64,000 bases of DNA from Myxococcales bacterium (lineage in GTDB: Bacteria; Myxococcota_A; Polyangia; Polyangiales; Polyangiaceae), in assembly GCA_016191785.1 (NCBI GenBank), contig JACPVJ010000114.1:81113-145112 (forward strand), read 5' to 3'. Below the pieces are notes generated by a model that was not told where the DNA came from, made no database searches, and saw nothing but the letters and a program-made list of their open reading frames with translations. A program made the translations under genes and the position numbers. Shown piece by piece: positions 24,319 to 32,550 of the stretch (positions are counted from its first letter, which is position 1; the number at the start of each line of letters is the position of its first letter).

Positions 24319-24589
24319 CATCGAGCTGGGCACGAGGCTGTGGTGGTCTTCGCCCGGGCAGACGCACTCCACCCGAGCCGCGCCGTCCTCCGCCAGGGGA
24401 CCGAGGAAGCACGAGGCTTGTGCTGGCTTCAGCTCCGTGTCCGCATCGCCCGTCAGGTACAGAATCGGAACGCTCGGATCGACGTGGGGGCGTTCTCCTT
24501 CTGGCGCTGAGCCCACTTGCCGGGCTCGAGCTTGCGATGCTGCCCAATGCCCGGTGGCTCCCGGAGGCTGAGGCGCCGGCTCATGGCAC
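24319..24589 (-). pseudogene. C-terminal fragment of an alpha/beta hydrolase-like protein
   Basis: On the minus strand about 90 residues read like the last part of an alpha/beta hydrolase: DPSVPILYLTGDADTELKP is the strand-turn-acid motif in which the second Asp is the usual catalytic acid, and CPGEDHHSLVPSSM places a His where the catalytic histidine belongs. The nucleophile half of the enzyme is absent and the frame is not preceded by a plausible start (a GTG at 24516 would exclude part of the conserved region). The distal end merges into sequence antisense to the lipoprotein at 23704. I read it as a decayed gene end. Confidence 0.45.
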
Positions 24590-24670
24590 TCAGCTCTGCG
24601 GCTCGCGCAGCGAGGGTCCCGTGATGTGGACGGTGTGGCACTGGTGGCGCAGGCGCGACAGGGTCACGGA
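24590..24670 (-). pseudogene. Possible IstB-type transposition ATPase tail (IS21 family remnant)
   Basis: Immediately downstream of the alpha/beta hydrolase gene, the minus strand encodes a 26-residue stretch containing LSRLRHQCHTVHITGPSLR and ending at a TGA. The pattern D/S-R-L-x-H-x-C-x-x-V-x-I-x-G-x-S-x-R is like the C-terminal end of IstB helper ATPases of IS21-family elements. Nothing else of an insertion sequence (transposase, terminal repeats) is left. The match rests on a short segment and my memory of the family, so it is tentative. Confidence 0.3.
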
Positions 24671-25608
24671 TTCTGCGGGTCGGCGCTGCTCAGAAAGCCG
24701 TTGATGGCCGCCGCCGTCGCATCGGGCGCCTCGAGCATCGGATAGTGCCCAACGCCACGCAGCAGCTCGAGCTTGGCGCCGGGGATTTCGCGCGCCGCTC
24801 GCTCGCCGATTGCGAGCACCGCGACCGGATCCGCGTCACCCCAGACGACGTGGGCCGGGATCGTCGTATTCGAGCGTAGCGCGCCGATCCAGCGATCCCA
24901 GAACAGCTCGCGTTCGCGGACGTAGTTGATGATCTTGGGCAAGCGCAGGTGGCCGTCATCGAAGCGGAGCTGTTGCCACATGGCCAGCAGCTCGTCGCCG
25001 TGGACCGGGCGCGACAAGATCCGCTCGAGCTGGAGACGAAACACTGGATACGAGCTGGCGCGCGCGAATAGGGAGCCCGCCCGGCTGAGCAGCAGCTTCT
25101 GGCCGGGCGTCAGCTTGGCCATCTCGATGTAGATGCTGCCGTTCATGAACAACACGGACTGCGCCTCGACGCGCAGGAGCCCGCGCTGCGCTCGCGCCAA
25201 GAGCTCGCACAGAACACTCGTGCCCATGTCGTGCGCCACGAAGTGCACCCGCGTCACTCCGAGCTTGGCCAACAGCCCCTCGACGACGTCGAGTTGCTCG
25301 AAGAGCGAATAGCTGTAGCGGTCTGGCTTGGAGGAGAATCCGTAGCCCGGAAGATCGAACAGGACGACTCGGCGCTCGCGTGCCAGCGCCGGTAACGCCA
25401 GGTGCCAATCGAAGGAGCTCGAAGGGAAGCCGTGTAACACGACGAGTGGCGGTCGCGCATCGCCTCCCGCCCCCGGTGTGTCCACGACGAAGAGCTGGTG
25501 CCCATGCACACTGACGTGCGCACCCCGCTCGTGCCACGCTCGCAGAGCAGGCACCCACCCTCGCTCGTTCGTGAGCGTCGCCCGTGACGAAGTGGCCATG
25601 CCGCCCAT
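24664..25608 (-). CDS. Alpha/beta hydrolase, haloalkane dehalogenase/epoxide hydrolase-like
   Basis: A 314-residue enzyme. HGFPSSSFDWHL is the oxyanion-hole HGxP motif, DLPGYGFSSKP the usual DxxGxGxS turn, and FVAHDMGTSV the nucleophile elbow with Asp instead of Ser, which assigns it to the Asp-nucleophile group (haloalkane dehalogenases, epoxide hydrolases, fluoroacetate dehalogenases). VVWGDADPV supplies the acid and GVGHYPMLEAP the catalytic His. A cap domain of about 90 residues lies between. The substrate is not deducible. Start: ATG at 25608 or the ATG three codons later; both give the same domain. The gene is followed by fragment sequence and preceded by a copy of the 30-bp repeat. Confidence 0.85.
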   Translation of the reverse strand: MGGMATSSRATLTNERGWVPALRAWHERGAHVSVHGHQLFVVDTPGAGGDARPPLVVLHGFPSSSFDWHLALPALARERRVVLFDLPGYGFSSKPDRYSYSLFEQLDVVEGLLAKLGVTRVHFVAHDMGTSVLCELLARAQRGLLRVEAQSVLFMNGSIYIEMAKLTPGQKLLLSRAGSLFARASSYPVFRLQLERILSRPVHGDELLAMWQQLRFDDGHLRLPKIINYVRERELFWDRWIGALRSNTTIPAHVVWGDADPVAVLAIGERAAREIPGAKLELLRGVGHYPMLEAPDATAAAINGFLSSADPQNP

Positions 25609-25664
25609 CTACACCGAGGAGCACGAGGCTAGCCCGATCAAAGCGATCGCGCGAAGACTCGGGG

Positions 25665-25694
25665 CGCGAGTCCGCGATGCGCTGCTTGGCTGAG
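25665..25694 (+). repeat. 30-bp dispersed direct repeat, copy 2
   Basis: Identical over 30 bases to 23447-23476. It sits in the 121-base gap between the alpha/beta hydrolase start and the end of the GMC oxidoreductase gene. Confidence 0.85.
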
Positions 25695-25729
25695 CCCGCG
25701 GGAGCTTGGCGTCTGGGCGGCCGACCTGA

Positions 25730-27718
25730 TCAGCCGAGTCGCCTGCCGATGATCTCCCCCGCCCGCGTGGCCAGGGCCATGATCGTCAGCTGGGGATTCA
25801 CGGCGATGCTGGTCGGGACCACGCTGCCGTCCACCACGTAGAGGCCTGGGACGTCGTGGCTCTCGTACGAGGTGTCGACCACGCTCGACGAGGCGCTCTT
25901 GCCCATGCGGCAGCTGCCCAGGGGGTGAAACCCGACCATGGTCATCTCGTGCCCGGGCGGCGTCGCGCGCTCGAGCCGGTCGACGTCGGCCTCGGTCTCG
26001 AGCACCGCGTGGCTCTGGATCTCGGTGTAGCAGGTGCGGGCGCCCGCGGCGCGGAAGATCCGCGCCACGGCGGCGCTGCCCTTGGCCAGGAGCCGGCGCT
26101 CGTGCTTGCCCAGGTGGTAGAGCGTGATGGCGCGACCGCCGGGCCCGAGCACGACGCGGCCGTTCGGGCCGTCTTCGACCATCACGCCGAACGAGGCCAC
26201 GTTCTCGTACTGCTCCATGGTCTCGACGAAGCGGCGCCCGACGAACGGGAACATGGTCGAGCCCATGTCGAGGGGCGCGCTGGCGCCCAGCATCAAGATC
26301 CCCTCGCGGTGGAACTGATCGACCCCGTGGCCCTGCGGCACGTGATTGTAGCCGCGAATCGGCCGATCGAACATCGCGCTCACGCTGGTCGCCGGATGCA
26401 CCGACAGGTTGCGCCCGACCTGGCCGCTCTGGTTCGCGACCCGGTTCTTCAAGAGCAACGCCGGGGTGAGCAGCGCACCGCAGGCCAAGATCACCGCCCG
26501 CGCTCGCACCTCGACACGTCGACCATCCGGGGCGGCGCGCCCGCGCACGCCCACCGCGCGCCCGTTCTCGACGATCACGTCGGTGATCGCGAGGCCCGTG
26601 ACCAGCTGCGCACCGCGCGAGAGCGCCATCGGCACGTAGGACACGTTCATGCTCTTCTTGGCGTCGGTGGGGCAACCCCACTGGCACACGCCTTGGCCGT
26701 CGCAACCGGGGGCGTTGCGCCGGACCGGGAAGTGACTCCAGCCGAGGGCCTCGGCGCCCTGACCGATCACGTCGCTCACCGGGCCGCGCGCCTCTTTGCT
26801 CGACGGCGCGATCTCGAGGGTGCCCTCGACCTTCTCGTAGAAGGGGGCCAGGTGGTCGGGCGTGAGCTCGAGCAGGCCAAGCTCGGTCCGCCACTTCTCG
26901 AGGATCCAGTCCGGCACCCGGAAGCAGGTGCCCGAGTTGATCACCGTCGAGCCGCCCACCGCGCGGCCGAGCGGGATCGGGATCACCGAGTTGCCGATCA
27001 CCCCGGTCAGGCCCGCGTTTCGGTAGAGCTGCTGCGTCGCGGGGATCGAGCGCCGGGTGAAGTCCTGGCGCTGGTGGAGCTCGCCCTCTTCGACCATCAA
27101 CACGGCGATGCCCTGCTCGGCCAGCTCTTTGGCGACCACGGCGCCGCCCGCGCCAGTGCCGACCACGACCACGTCGCACTCGAGGGTCTCGCCTGGCGAG
27201 AGATCGCGCGCGGCGGTGATCTGCCGCAGCCAGGCCGGGGGTTTCTCGGCGGCCACGGGCTTTTCCCACACGCAGCCCAGGCTCTGGTGCACCCGCGGGT
27301 CGTCGAAGTAGGCGATCTTCACGGGGTAGGTGAACGCCAAGAACAACGCACGCCGCACGGGGTCGCTGCCCGAGTGCAGCGACCAGATCAGCGCGCCCCG
27401 GGTCTCGACGTCCAGCGCGGCGAAGCGCCGGCCGTGGCGGGCCAGCGACAGGCCGTCGAGCATGCCGAGCAGCCTCTGGTAGTGGCCGAGCGAGCGCGAG
27501 TCGAACGAGCCCAGCAAGCGCGCCAGGCGATCGGCGGCGGCCGCGTCGGCGCGCGGCAAGACGCGGCCGCCCGGAACGACCGCCTCCATCAACGCGCGCG
27601 CGGTCTCGGCGTGACGCGAGCCGAACGCGTCCCGGGCGATGGCGCCGGCTTCCACGCTGGGGGAAGCCTCGACGTGGCGGCGCGGAGCGCCGCGGCCCAC
27701 GACCGGCAAGCTCATCAT
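25730..27718 (-). CDS. GMC-family oxidoreductase (cholesterol/long-chain alcohol oxidase-like)
   Basis: A 662-residue flavoenzyme. The first 170 residues are an extra helical domain, after which VVVGTGAGGAVVAKELAE marks the FAD-binding fold and LGRAVGGSTVINSGTC the GMC signature. CDGQGVCQWGCPTDAKKS carries four cysteines, as in long-chain alcohol oxidase and cholesterol oxidase-like GMC members. GFHPLGSCRMG and VVDGSVVPTSIAVNPQLTI close the active site, where the HPLG His is the usual catalytic base. It probably oxidises an alcohol or sterol with oxygen or another acceptor; the substrate is unknown. Its ATG overlaps the stop of the small upstream gene (ATGA), so it is the last gene of a three-gene operon under a FadR-type regulator. 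Confidence 0.88.
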   Translation of the reverse strand: MMSLPVVGRGAPRRHVEASPSVEAGAIARDAFGSRHAETARALMEAVVPGGRVLPRADAAAADRLARLLGSFDSRSLGHYQRLLGMLDGLSLARHGRRFAALDVETRGALIWSLHSGSDPVRRALFLAFTYPVKIAYFDDPRVHQSLGCVWEKPVAAEKPPAWLRQITAARDLSPGETLECDVVVVGTGAGGAVVAKELAEQGIAVLMVEEGELHQRQDFTRRSIPATQQLYRNAGLTGVIGNSVIPIPLGRAVGGSTVINSGTCFRVPDWILEKWRTELGLLELTPDHLAPFYEKVEGTLEIAPSSKEARGPVSDVIGQGAEALGWSHFPVRRNAPGCDGQGVCQWGCPTDAKKSMNVSYVPMALSRGAQLVTGLAITDVIVENGRAVGVRGRAAPDGRRVEVRARAVILACGALLTPALLLKNRVANQSGQVGRNLSVHPATSVSAMFDRPIRGYNHVPQGHGVDQFHREGILMLGASAPLDMGSTMFPFVGRRFVETMEQYENVASFGVMVEDGPNGRVVLGPGGRAITLYHLGKHERRLLAKGSAAVARIFRAAGARTCYTEIQSHAVLETEADVDRLERATPPGHEMTMVGFHPLGSCRMGKSASSSVVDTSYESHDVPGLYVVDGSVVPTSIAVNPQLTIMALATRAGEIIGRRLG

Positions 27719-28182
27719 GTCGCCACCTCTGCCGAAGCGCGGCGCCCGCGGCGGAAGGTGCCCAGGAATGGGAGCAGGTCGTTCTTCAGATCGAAGTACA
27801 AGAGCGCCGTCCCGAGCCGTTCGCCATCGGGGCCCTGCACGTCACCCGGCAGTGTGGTCATCGACTTGAGCAGGTGCCGAAGGCTCGGGCTCTTCTCGCC
27901 GACGAAGCGACAGCGCCGGCCGTCGTCCGCGGTGAACTCGAGCTCGTAGCCGATCCGGCCCGAGAGCGGTTGAATTTCCAGGTGGCCGCTGGCCGGCACC
28001 TCGTCGGCCAGGCCCTCGGCGTGCAGCTTGCCGGTGAGCGACAGGCGGCCCCGCTTCAGGTAGGCGCGGGCGTCGGTCACGTCCGCCTCGGCGCGAAACC
28101 AGAGGGTTTTCCGGCCGCTCCCGTCGAGGGGCGTCCACGTTCCGCGCATCGTCTCGGTGAACCCGTACAAAGGAAAGCTCAT
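27715..28182 (-). CDS. Conserved-looking 155-residue protein in the GMC oxidase operon
   Basis: The product starts MSFPLYGFTETMRGTW; the start is decided by a strong GAAGGAGGAG ribosome-binding site just upstream of the ATG at 28182. It is beta-rich, soluble and cysteine-poor, with a central SGHLEIQPLSGRIGYELEFTA segment and a C-terminal GTALLYFDLKNDLLPFLGTF. No signal peptide or membrane helix is seen. The N-terminal FTETMRGTW followed by about 120 beta-rich residues resembles a domain that elsewhere is fused to cholesterol oxidase-like GMC enzymes, so it may be a partner of the enzyme encoded next; that is inference. It overlaps the GMC start by four bases. Confidence 0.72.
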   Translation of the reverse strand: MSFPLYGFTETMRGTWTPLDGSGRKTLWFRAEADVTDARAYLKRGRLSLTGKLHAEGLADEVPASGHLEIQPLSGRIGYELEFTADDGRRCRFVGEKSPSLRHLLKSMTTLPGDVQGPDGERLGTALLYFDLKNDLLPFLGTFRRGRRASAEVAT

Positions 28183-28196
28183 CCCACTCCTCCTTC

Positions 28197-28934
28197 TCAA
28201 CCTGCACGCTTCGCCGCATCGAGCAGCGCCTTGCCATTCTTCTTGAGGTAGTCGTGTGCGGCCTGCTCGGCGGCCCCGGCATCGCGGGCCTGCACCGCAT
28301 CGAGCACCCGGCCCAGCGCCTGGTGGACGCGAGCGCGCTCGGTGAACGCATCGCGGAAGACGTGCGCCCGCCCGAGGTAGACCGCGAACATCGAGCTGGC
28401 GAGGGTCACGAAGATCTGGTTCTTCGTCGCGCGCATGATGTTGCGGAAGAAGACCAGCTCGAGCCGCTGCACCTCGTCGGGCTCGTCTGCCGCCCGCTCG
28501 AGGTCTGCCAGCACACCGCGCAGGCGAGCGACGTCGTCGTCCGACCGGCGCTCGGCGGCGAGCCGCGTCAAGAACGCGCCCAGCAGGGTGCGCGCCTCGA
28601 TCAAGTCCGAGAGCACCGCCGTGTCGATGCCCGAGGCGCGAAACACCAGGTACGAGAGCAGCCGCGCGCCCGCCGACTCGGTGGGGTCGAGGACCACCGA
28701 CCCGATACCGTGCCGGGTGGCGATGAAGCCGAGCTGCTCGAGGCGCTGCAGGGCGTGCTTGAGCGAGGTGCGGTTGACTTGCAGCGCCCGCGCCAGGTCG
28801 CGCTCCGGGGGCAGCGTTGCCCCGCGATCGTAGCGGCCCGCCAAGATCGCCTCCCCCAGCCGGGCGGTGAGTCGGTCCACCAGGCTCTGCCGCTCCAGGG
28901 GCTCTACGCTGTTCTCCGGGGTTTCTGGGGGCAT
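28197..28934 (-). CDS. GntR/FadR-family transcriptional regulator
   Basis: A 245-residue regulator. Residues about 15-80 are a winged helix of the GntR type (LTARLGEAILAGRYDRGATL, PPERDLARALQVNRTSLKHA, LGFIATRHGIGSVV). The C-terminal domain is all-helical with ESAGARLLSYLVFRASGID and LEARTLLGAFLTRLAAER-like helices, matching the FadR ligand-binding family that senses acyl-CoAs or small acids. It is the first gene of the operon with the small protein and GMC oxidase: its TGA lies 14 bases before the next ATG. The palindrome AGTGGCTCAGCCACT lies 19 bases upstream of its start, an obvious candidate for an autoregulatory operator controlling this operon. Confidence 0.86.
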   Translation of the reverse strand: MPPETPENSVEPLERQSLVDRLTARLGEAILAGRYDRGATLPPERDLARALQVNRTSLKHALQRLEQLGFIATRHGIGSVVLDPTESAGARLLSYLVFRASGIDTAVLSDLIEARTLLGAFLTRLAAERRSDDDVARLRGVLADLERAADEPDEVQRLELVFFRNIMRATKNQIFVTLASSMFAVYLGRAHVFRDAFTERARVHQALGRVLDAVQARDAGAAEQAAHDYLKKNGKALLDAAKRAG

Positions 28935-28944
28935 TAGGCGGCTC

Positions 28945-28977
28945 GGTGAGTGAGTGGCTCAGCCACTGTGCCTCACC
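28945..28977. promoter_or_regulatory. Palindromic operator between the regulator and a divergent GT gene
   Basis: AGTGGCT-C-AGCCACT (28953-28967) is a perfect 15-base palindrome. An outer pair, GGTGAG (28945-28950) and CTCACC (28972-28977), adds six more symmetric bases. It lies in the 80-base gap between the FadR-type regulator start (28934) and the divergent glycosyltransferase start (29015). FadR-type proteins bind such short dyads as dimers, so autoregulation is the natural inference. Confidence 0.6.
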
Positions 28978-29014
28978 GGGATGGCCCTGTCAACCGACGT
29001 ATGCTGCCGCCGCG

Positions 29015-31054
29015 ATGTCTGCCGGGGTCGAGCTCTCTGCCGAGCGCCGGGCCCGCGCACGCCGGGCCGGCGGCTTCGTGCTCCTGGCGGTCGCGATCGC
29101 GACCGCCTCGGCGCTCTCGTGGCGGTGGTTCGTCGAGTACCACCGCAACGTCGTCGACGACGCGCTGATCTCGATGGTCTACGCACGCCGGCTCGCGACC
29201 GGAGACGGTCTGGTGTTCAACCCCGGCGAGCGCGTCGAGGGTTACACCAACTTCCTTTGGACGGTGACGCTGGCGCCGGTTTACTGGCTGGCACGCCTGT
29301 TCCGTGGCGACTTCGTCGACTGGTGCGTGGGCGCGAGCGTGATCGTGTCCGCCATCGACCTCGCGCTGGTCGGGCTGATCGCGCGTCGGCTCTGGGGCGA
29401 CCGGCTGTTGCCGCTGGCGCTGGCCCTGGGTTGGTGCGTGCTCGACAACTCGTACACGGTCTGGGCCATGATGGCCCTCGAGAGCCACTTCGTGGCGCTC
29501 TGGGTGCTGGCGACGCTCGCTCTATGGACCTCGACGCTGCGGCATCGCGAAGCGCTGACCGGTCTGTGCCTCGCGGCCGTCCCGATGGCTCGACCGGACG
29601 GCGCGCTCTTCGTGGGCGCCTTCGCGCTGAGTGAGGGCCTCCACGCGCTGCTCCCGCTGGCAAACGGTGACCGCCCGCTGGCCCGCCTGCGACTCGGGGC
29701 CTTGGTGCGGGTGGGGGCCGTGGCCGCGACGCTCTTCGTCGCCTACTTCGCGTGGCGGTGGCGCTACTACGGCTGGCCCTTCCCGAACACCTATTACCTC
29801 AAGCTCGGCAGCTCGAGCTTCGACGGGACCCGGCGGGGCATCGAGTATCTGAAGGGGTTCTTCGACGAGCGCGCCGACCTGCCCTGGCTCGCGCTCTTGG
29901 TCGTCCCGTTCCTGAAGAACCCCACGCTGCGCACTCTCGCGCTCTGGGTCGGTGCCCACCTCGCGTACGTGGCGAAGGTTGGTGGCGACTTCTACCCCGG
30001 GCACCGCTTCCTGGTGCAGGTGATCCCGGCGCTGGGCATCCTGGTGGGGCACGTGGTGTTCGCCCTCGGCGACCTCGCGCGCCGCCCGCGCGTCGCCCGC
30101 CTGCTCGCGCGCGCTTCGGCCCGGCGCGCGCTGACCACGCTCACCGCGCTCTACTTGGCGGGAGCGCTGAGTCAGCTCTGGTCCGTCGGCCTCCGGCGCG
30201 GGCCCCTCGCCCTCGAGATCCGCGCCTGGCGCCACAAGGTGGACGAACAGCGTCGCTACATGAGCTGGCTCAGAGGACACAGCTCGCCGGACGAGCACAT
30301 CTGCGTCGGCGACGTCGGCTCGGCGGGGCTCTACGCGAACCTACGGGTGATCGACTACTACGGCGTGATCGACGCGCACGTGGCGCACCAGGACACTCCC
30401 ACCCTCGGACGGGGCAAGGCGGGGCACGAGAAGACCGCCGACGTGGACTACGTGCTCAGCCGTCGGCCGAAATACATCAAGTGGGGCTACCTGCCCGGCG
30501 TGTTCTGGGAACATGGCTACTACTTCGACACGGCGATCCCGATGGACGTCGGCATGCTGGGCCTGTGGGTGCGCGACGACCTGCGGGGGCGCGGGCAGGT
30601 CGACGAAGCCCACAGCTTCCGCTTCGGCGAGACGCGCTACGAAGGGTGGAGCGCCAGCGGCATTGCGTTCGAGGCTTGGCCCACGAATCGCCCCGCGCCG
30701 CACCAGATGGGCATCACCTATGCAGAGGGCTGGTTCGTCTCGTCGTTTCACCCCACCCTCGGCGACCGCGCCACCGGCCGCCTGAAGAGCGCGCCGTTCT
30801 CGCTGGTCGGGGATCGCATCCTGCTCATGGTCGCGGGCGGCCACGACCCCGACCTCTTGCGGGTGAGCCTGTTCGTCGACGGCGAGCGACGCTTCTCCGA
30901 GACGGGAGCGCGGAGCGAGACAATGGGGCGCCGAGAGTGGGACGTGAGCGCATTCAAGGGCCGAGAAGCCGAGCTCGAAGTGGTGGACGAGGCGGTCGGC
31001 AGCTGGGGCCACATCATCGTCGACGACGTCGTGCAGTGGGTGGCGAGCAGGTAG
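29015..31054 (+). CDS. GT-C family membrane glycosyltransferase-like protein
   Basis: A 679-residue protein. A cytoplasmic start is followed by about ten hydrophobic segments; between the first two lies VDDALISMVYARRLATGDG followed by VFNPGERVEGYTNFLW, the extracellular loop typical of GT-C enzymes (paired acidic residues and the EGYTNFLW signature) that use polyprenyl-phosphate sugars. From about residue 430 the chain is soluble: CVGDVGSAGLYANLRVIDYYG, then a beta-sandwich-like region ending WVASR that could bind carbohydrate. The family includes arabinosyl and mannosyl transferases of cell envelopes, but the sugar is unknown. The start is the ATG at 29015, directly before the signal-anchor; it is divergent from the FadR-type regulator across the palindrome. 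Confidence 0.78.
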   Translation: MSAGVELSAERRARARRAGGFVLLAVAIATASALSWRWFVEYHRNVVDDALISMVYARRLATGDGLVFNPGERVEGYTNFLWTVTLAPVYWLARLFRGDFVDWCVGASVIVSAIDLALVGLIARRLWGDRLLPLALALGWCVLDNSYTVWAMMALESHFVALWVLATLALWTSTLRHREALTGLCLAAVPMARPDGALFVGAFALSEGLHALLPLANGDRPLARLRLGALVRVGAVAATLFVAYFAWRWRYYGWPFPNTYYLKLGSSSFDGTRRGIEYLKGFFDERADLPWLALLVVPFLKNPTLRTLALWVGAHLAYVAKVGGDFYPGHRFLVQVIPALGILVGHVVFALGDLARRPRVARLLARASARRALTTLTALYLAGALSQLWSVGLRRGPLALEIRAWRHKVDEQRRYMSWLRGHSSPDEHICVGDVGSAGLYANLRVIDYYGVIDAHVAHQDTPTLGRGKAGHEKTADVDYVLSRRPKYIKWGYLPGVFWEHGYYFDTAIPMDVGMLGLWVRDDLRGRGQVDEAHSFRFGETRYEGWSASGIAFEAWPTNRPAPHQMGITYAEGWFVSSFHPTLGDRATGRLKSAPFSLVGDRILLMVAGGHDPDLLRVSLFVDGERRFSETGARSETMGRREWDVSAFKGREAELEVVDEAVGSWGHIIVDDVVQWVASR

Positions 31055-31184
31055 CTCTCGCACGGCCAAGGTACGACCTCAGCGCACTTGGACTCGACCA
31101 ATTGCATCTTGGTCCTACAGCTTCTGCGTGCTGCGCCGTGAATCCATCTCGGAACGCCGGCATCGATCCAGCCGCCCCCAGCAA

Positions 31185-32150
31185 ATGCCAAGACGCCTTG
31201 CCCCTCTGCTGTTCTCTCTGACCCTCAGCGGCGCAGCCTTTGCCGCCGAGCCACCCACCGGCAAAGCCAGCTTCCCGCTGCCGACCGCCTCCGAAGCCGC
31301 CGCTCCCGAGCGGCCGTCGAGCTTGAATCGGACACCCACCGCGGTCGCCGCGTTGCCCCCTCCCGCAGTCCCTGCGCCGACCACCGTCGCACCGACCGCG
31401 CCGCCCCCGTCGCCGCGCCTCCGCCCCGCGGAACCCGTCGAGCCGACCGAATCGAGCTGGGAGGTCAGCGCGTTCCGACCGCGCCGGACCTGGTCCCGCG
31501 GGCCCGTCCAGGACGTGCCCGCGCCCCGCGAGGGCTCGAGCCGTGACCGCGATTCGTGGATGCTGTCCCTGGAAGGCGTCACCCGCGCGCCGATCGACAT
31601 CGGGGCTCAGGCCGTGCTCGAGACGCCGGTCGGGCTTCGGCTCTTCGGTGCGTACGGCTGGGTGCCGGACATGTACCTCGGCAACGTTCTCCGGGCGGGC
31701 GCCAGCCTGAGCTCGGATCCGATCGTGGCTTCGATGATCGAGAACGGGTTCCAGAGCGGCCGCGCGTGGCGCCTCGGCGCGGGGTGGCGACCGTTCCGAG
31801 CCGTGGGCGTCTACCTCGACGCGGGCTACGCGCGGGTGAGCTTGCGCGGCGACATGGCGACCAGCGACGTGGTGAACATTCCCGGGGTCACCGGCAGCTA
31901 CGCCATCGACAGCACCCTGGGCTTCGGGTTCGTCGAGATCGGGTATCAAGCCAAGATCGCCGAGCGGGTGGTGCTCGCCGCGGGGCTCGGGCTCACCAAG
32001 GTGATGAGCGCCGACACCCGGGCTACGCCCAGCGACGGTGCGCCGGACGACCCGAACATCGAGACCGCCACCGACTCCATCGATCGGGGTCTCGAGAAGT
32101 ACGGGTACTCGCCCACGTTGACGCTGAGGCTCGGGCTCGATCTAATCTGA
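31185..32150 (+). CDS. Secreted outer-membrane beta-barrel protein with Pro-rich linker
   Basis: A 321-residue protein. The signal peptide (APLLFSLTLSGAAFAA, cleavage after AFA) is followed by a 90-residue linker rich in Pro, Ala and Thr and then a domain of about 210 residues with alternating strands: RAPIDIGAQAVLETPVGLRL, FGAYGWVPDMYLGNVL, AWRLGAGWRPFRAVGVYL, GFGFVEIGYQAKI, ending LTLRLGLDLI. This pattern and the glycine-rich turns fit an outer-membrane barrel; the final hydrophobic Ile is a weak Bam signal. The Pro-rich stretch may span the periplasm or peptidoglycan. It converges with a small lipoprotein gene, stop to stop with a single base between. Confidence 0.6.
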   Translation: MPRRLAPLLFSLTLSGAAFAAEPPTGKASFPLPTASEAAAPERPSSLNRTPTAVAALPPPAVPAPTTVAPTAPPPSPRLRPAEPVEPTESSWEVSAFRPRRTWSRGPVQDVPAPREGSSRDRDSWMLSLEGVTRAPIDIGAQAVLETPVGLRLFGAYGWVPDMYLGNVLRAGASLSSDPIVASMIENGFQSGRAWRLGAGWRPFRAVGVYLDAGYARVSLRGDMATSDVVNIPGVTGSYAIDSTLGFGFVEIGYQAKIAERVVLAAGLGLTKVMSADTRATPSDGAPDDPNIETATDSIDRGLEKYGYSPTLTLRLGLDLI

Positions 32151-32151
32151 G

Positions 32152-32550
32152 CTACTTCGCGCGCACCAGCTTGGTCGGAGCCGTGTCCGGGTCAGCCTGG
32201 GTCTCGGTCAGGTTCTTCCAGCTGGCCTTCTCGGTGCCGTCGAACGTGACCTCGACGTCTTCCCAGGTGTCGGTCGGCTTGTAGCGCAGCCGCAGCACCG
32301 AGCCGGACTCGGTGCCGAGCTCGTACTGGCAATCCATGTTGCCGAAGAGCTTGCACTTGCCGCCCGCCAAGAACTCCCAGGCGAGGGTTCCGTCTTCGGC
32401 GTCGTTCCACTTGCCGAGCAGCTGCCCACCGAGCTTGGACGGCGCCGCGACGCTCGCCGTGCCGGCGCTCGACGCGCCGGTGGTGGCTGCCGCTTCTTTC
32501 TTGCACGCCGTCGCGAGCGGCAGGCACACGAGCATCATCCAGATGCGCAT
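32152..32550 (-). CDS. Small lipoprotein
   Basis: A 132-residue lipoprotein with lipobox LATAC (Cys16), a short Lys/Ala/Thr/Ser linker and a beta-rich domain of about 90 residues: LLGKWNDAEDGTLAWEFLAG, KCKLFGNMDCQYELG, RLRYKPTDTWEDVEV. The opening L-x-G-x-W and alternating strands resemble lipocalin-like or DUF-type domains that start with a GxW motif, but the family is not certain. Two cysteines in the middle may form a disulphide. It stands alone on the minus strand. Confidence 0.65.
   Translation of the reverse strand: MRIWMMLVCLPLATACKKEAAATTGASSAGTASVAAPSKLGGQLLGKWNDAEDGTLAWEFLAGGKCKLFGNMDCQYELGTESGSVLRLRYKPTDTWEDVEVTFDGTEKASWKNLTETQADPDTAPTKLVRAK

Noticed and set aside
24516..24590. 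Treating the hydrolase fragment as an intact small gene from the GTG at 24516
   Set aside because: The start would exclude residues upstream that continue the same frame, no ribosome-binding site is seen, and the nucleophile half of the enzyme is absent.
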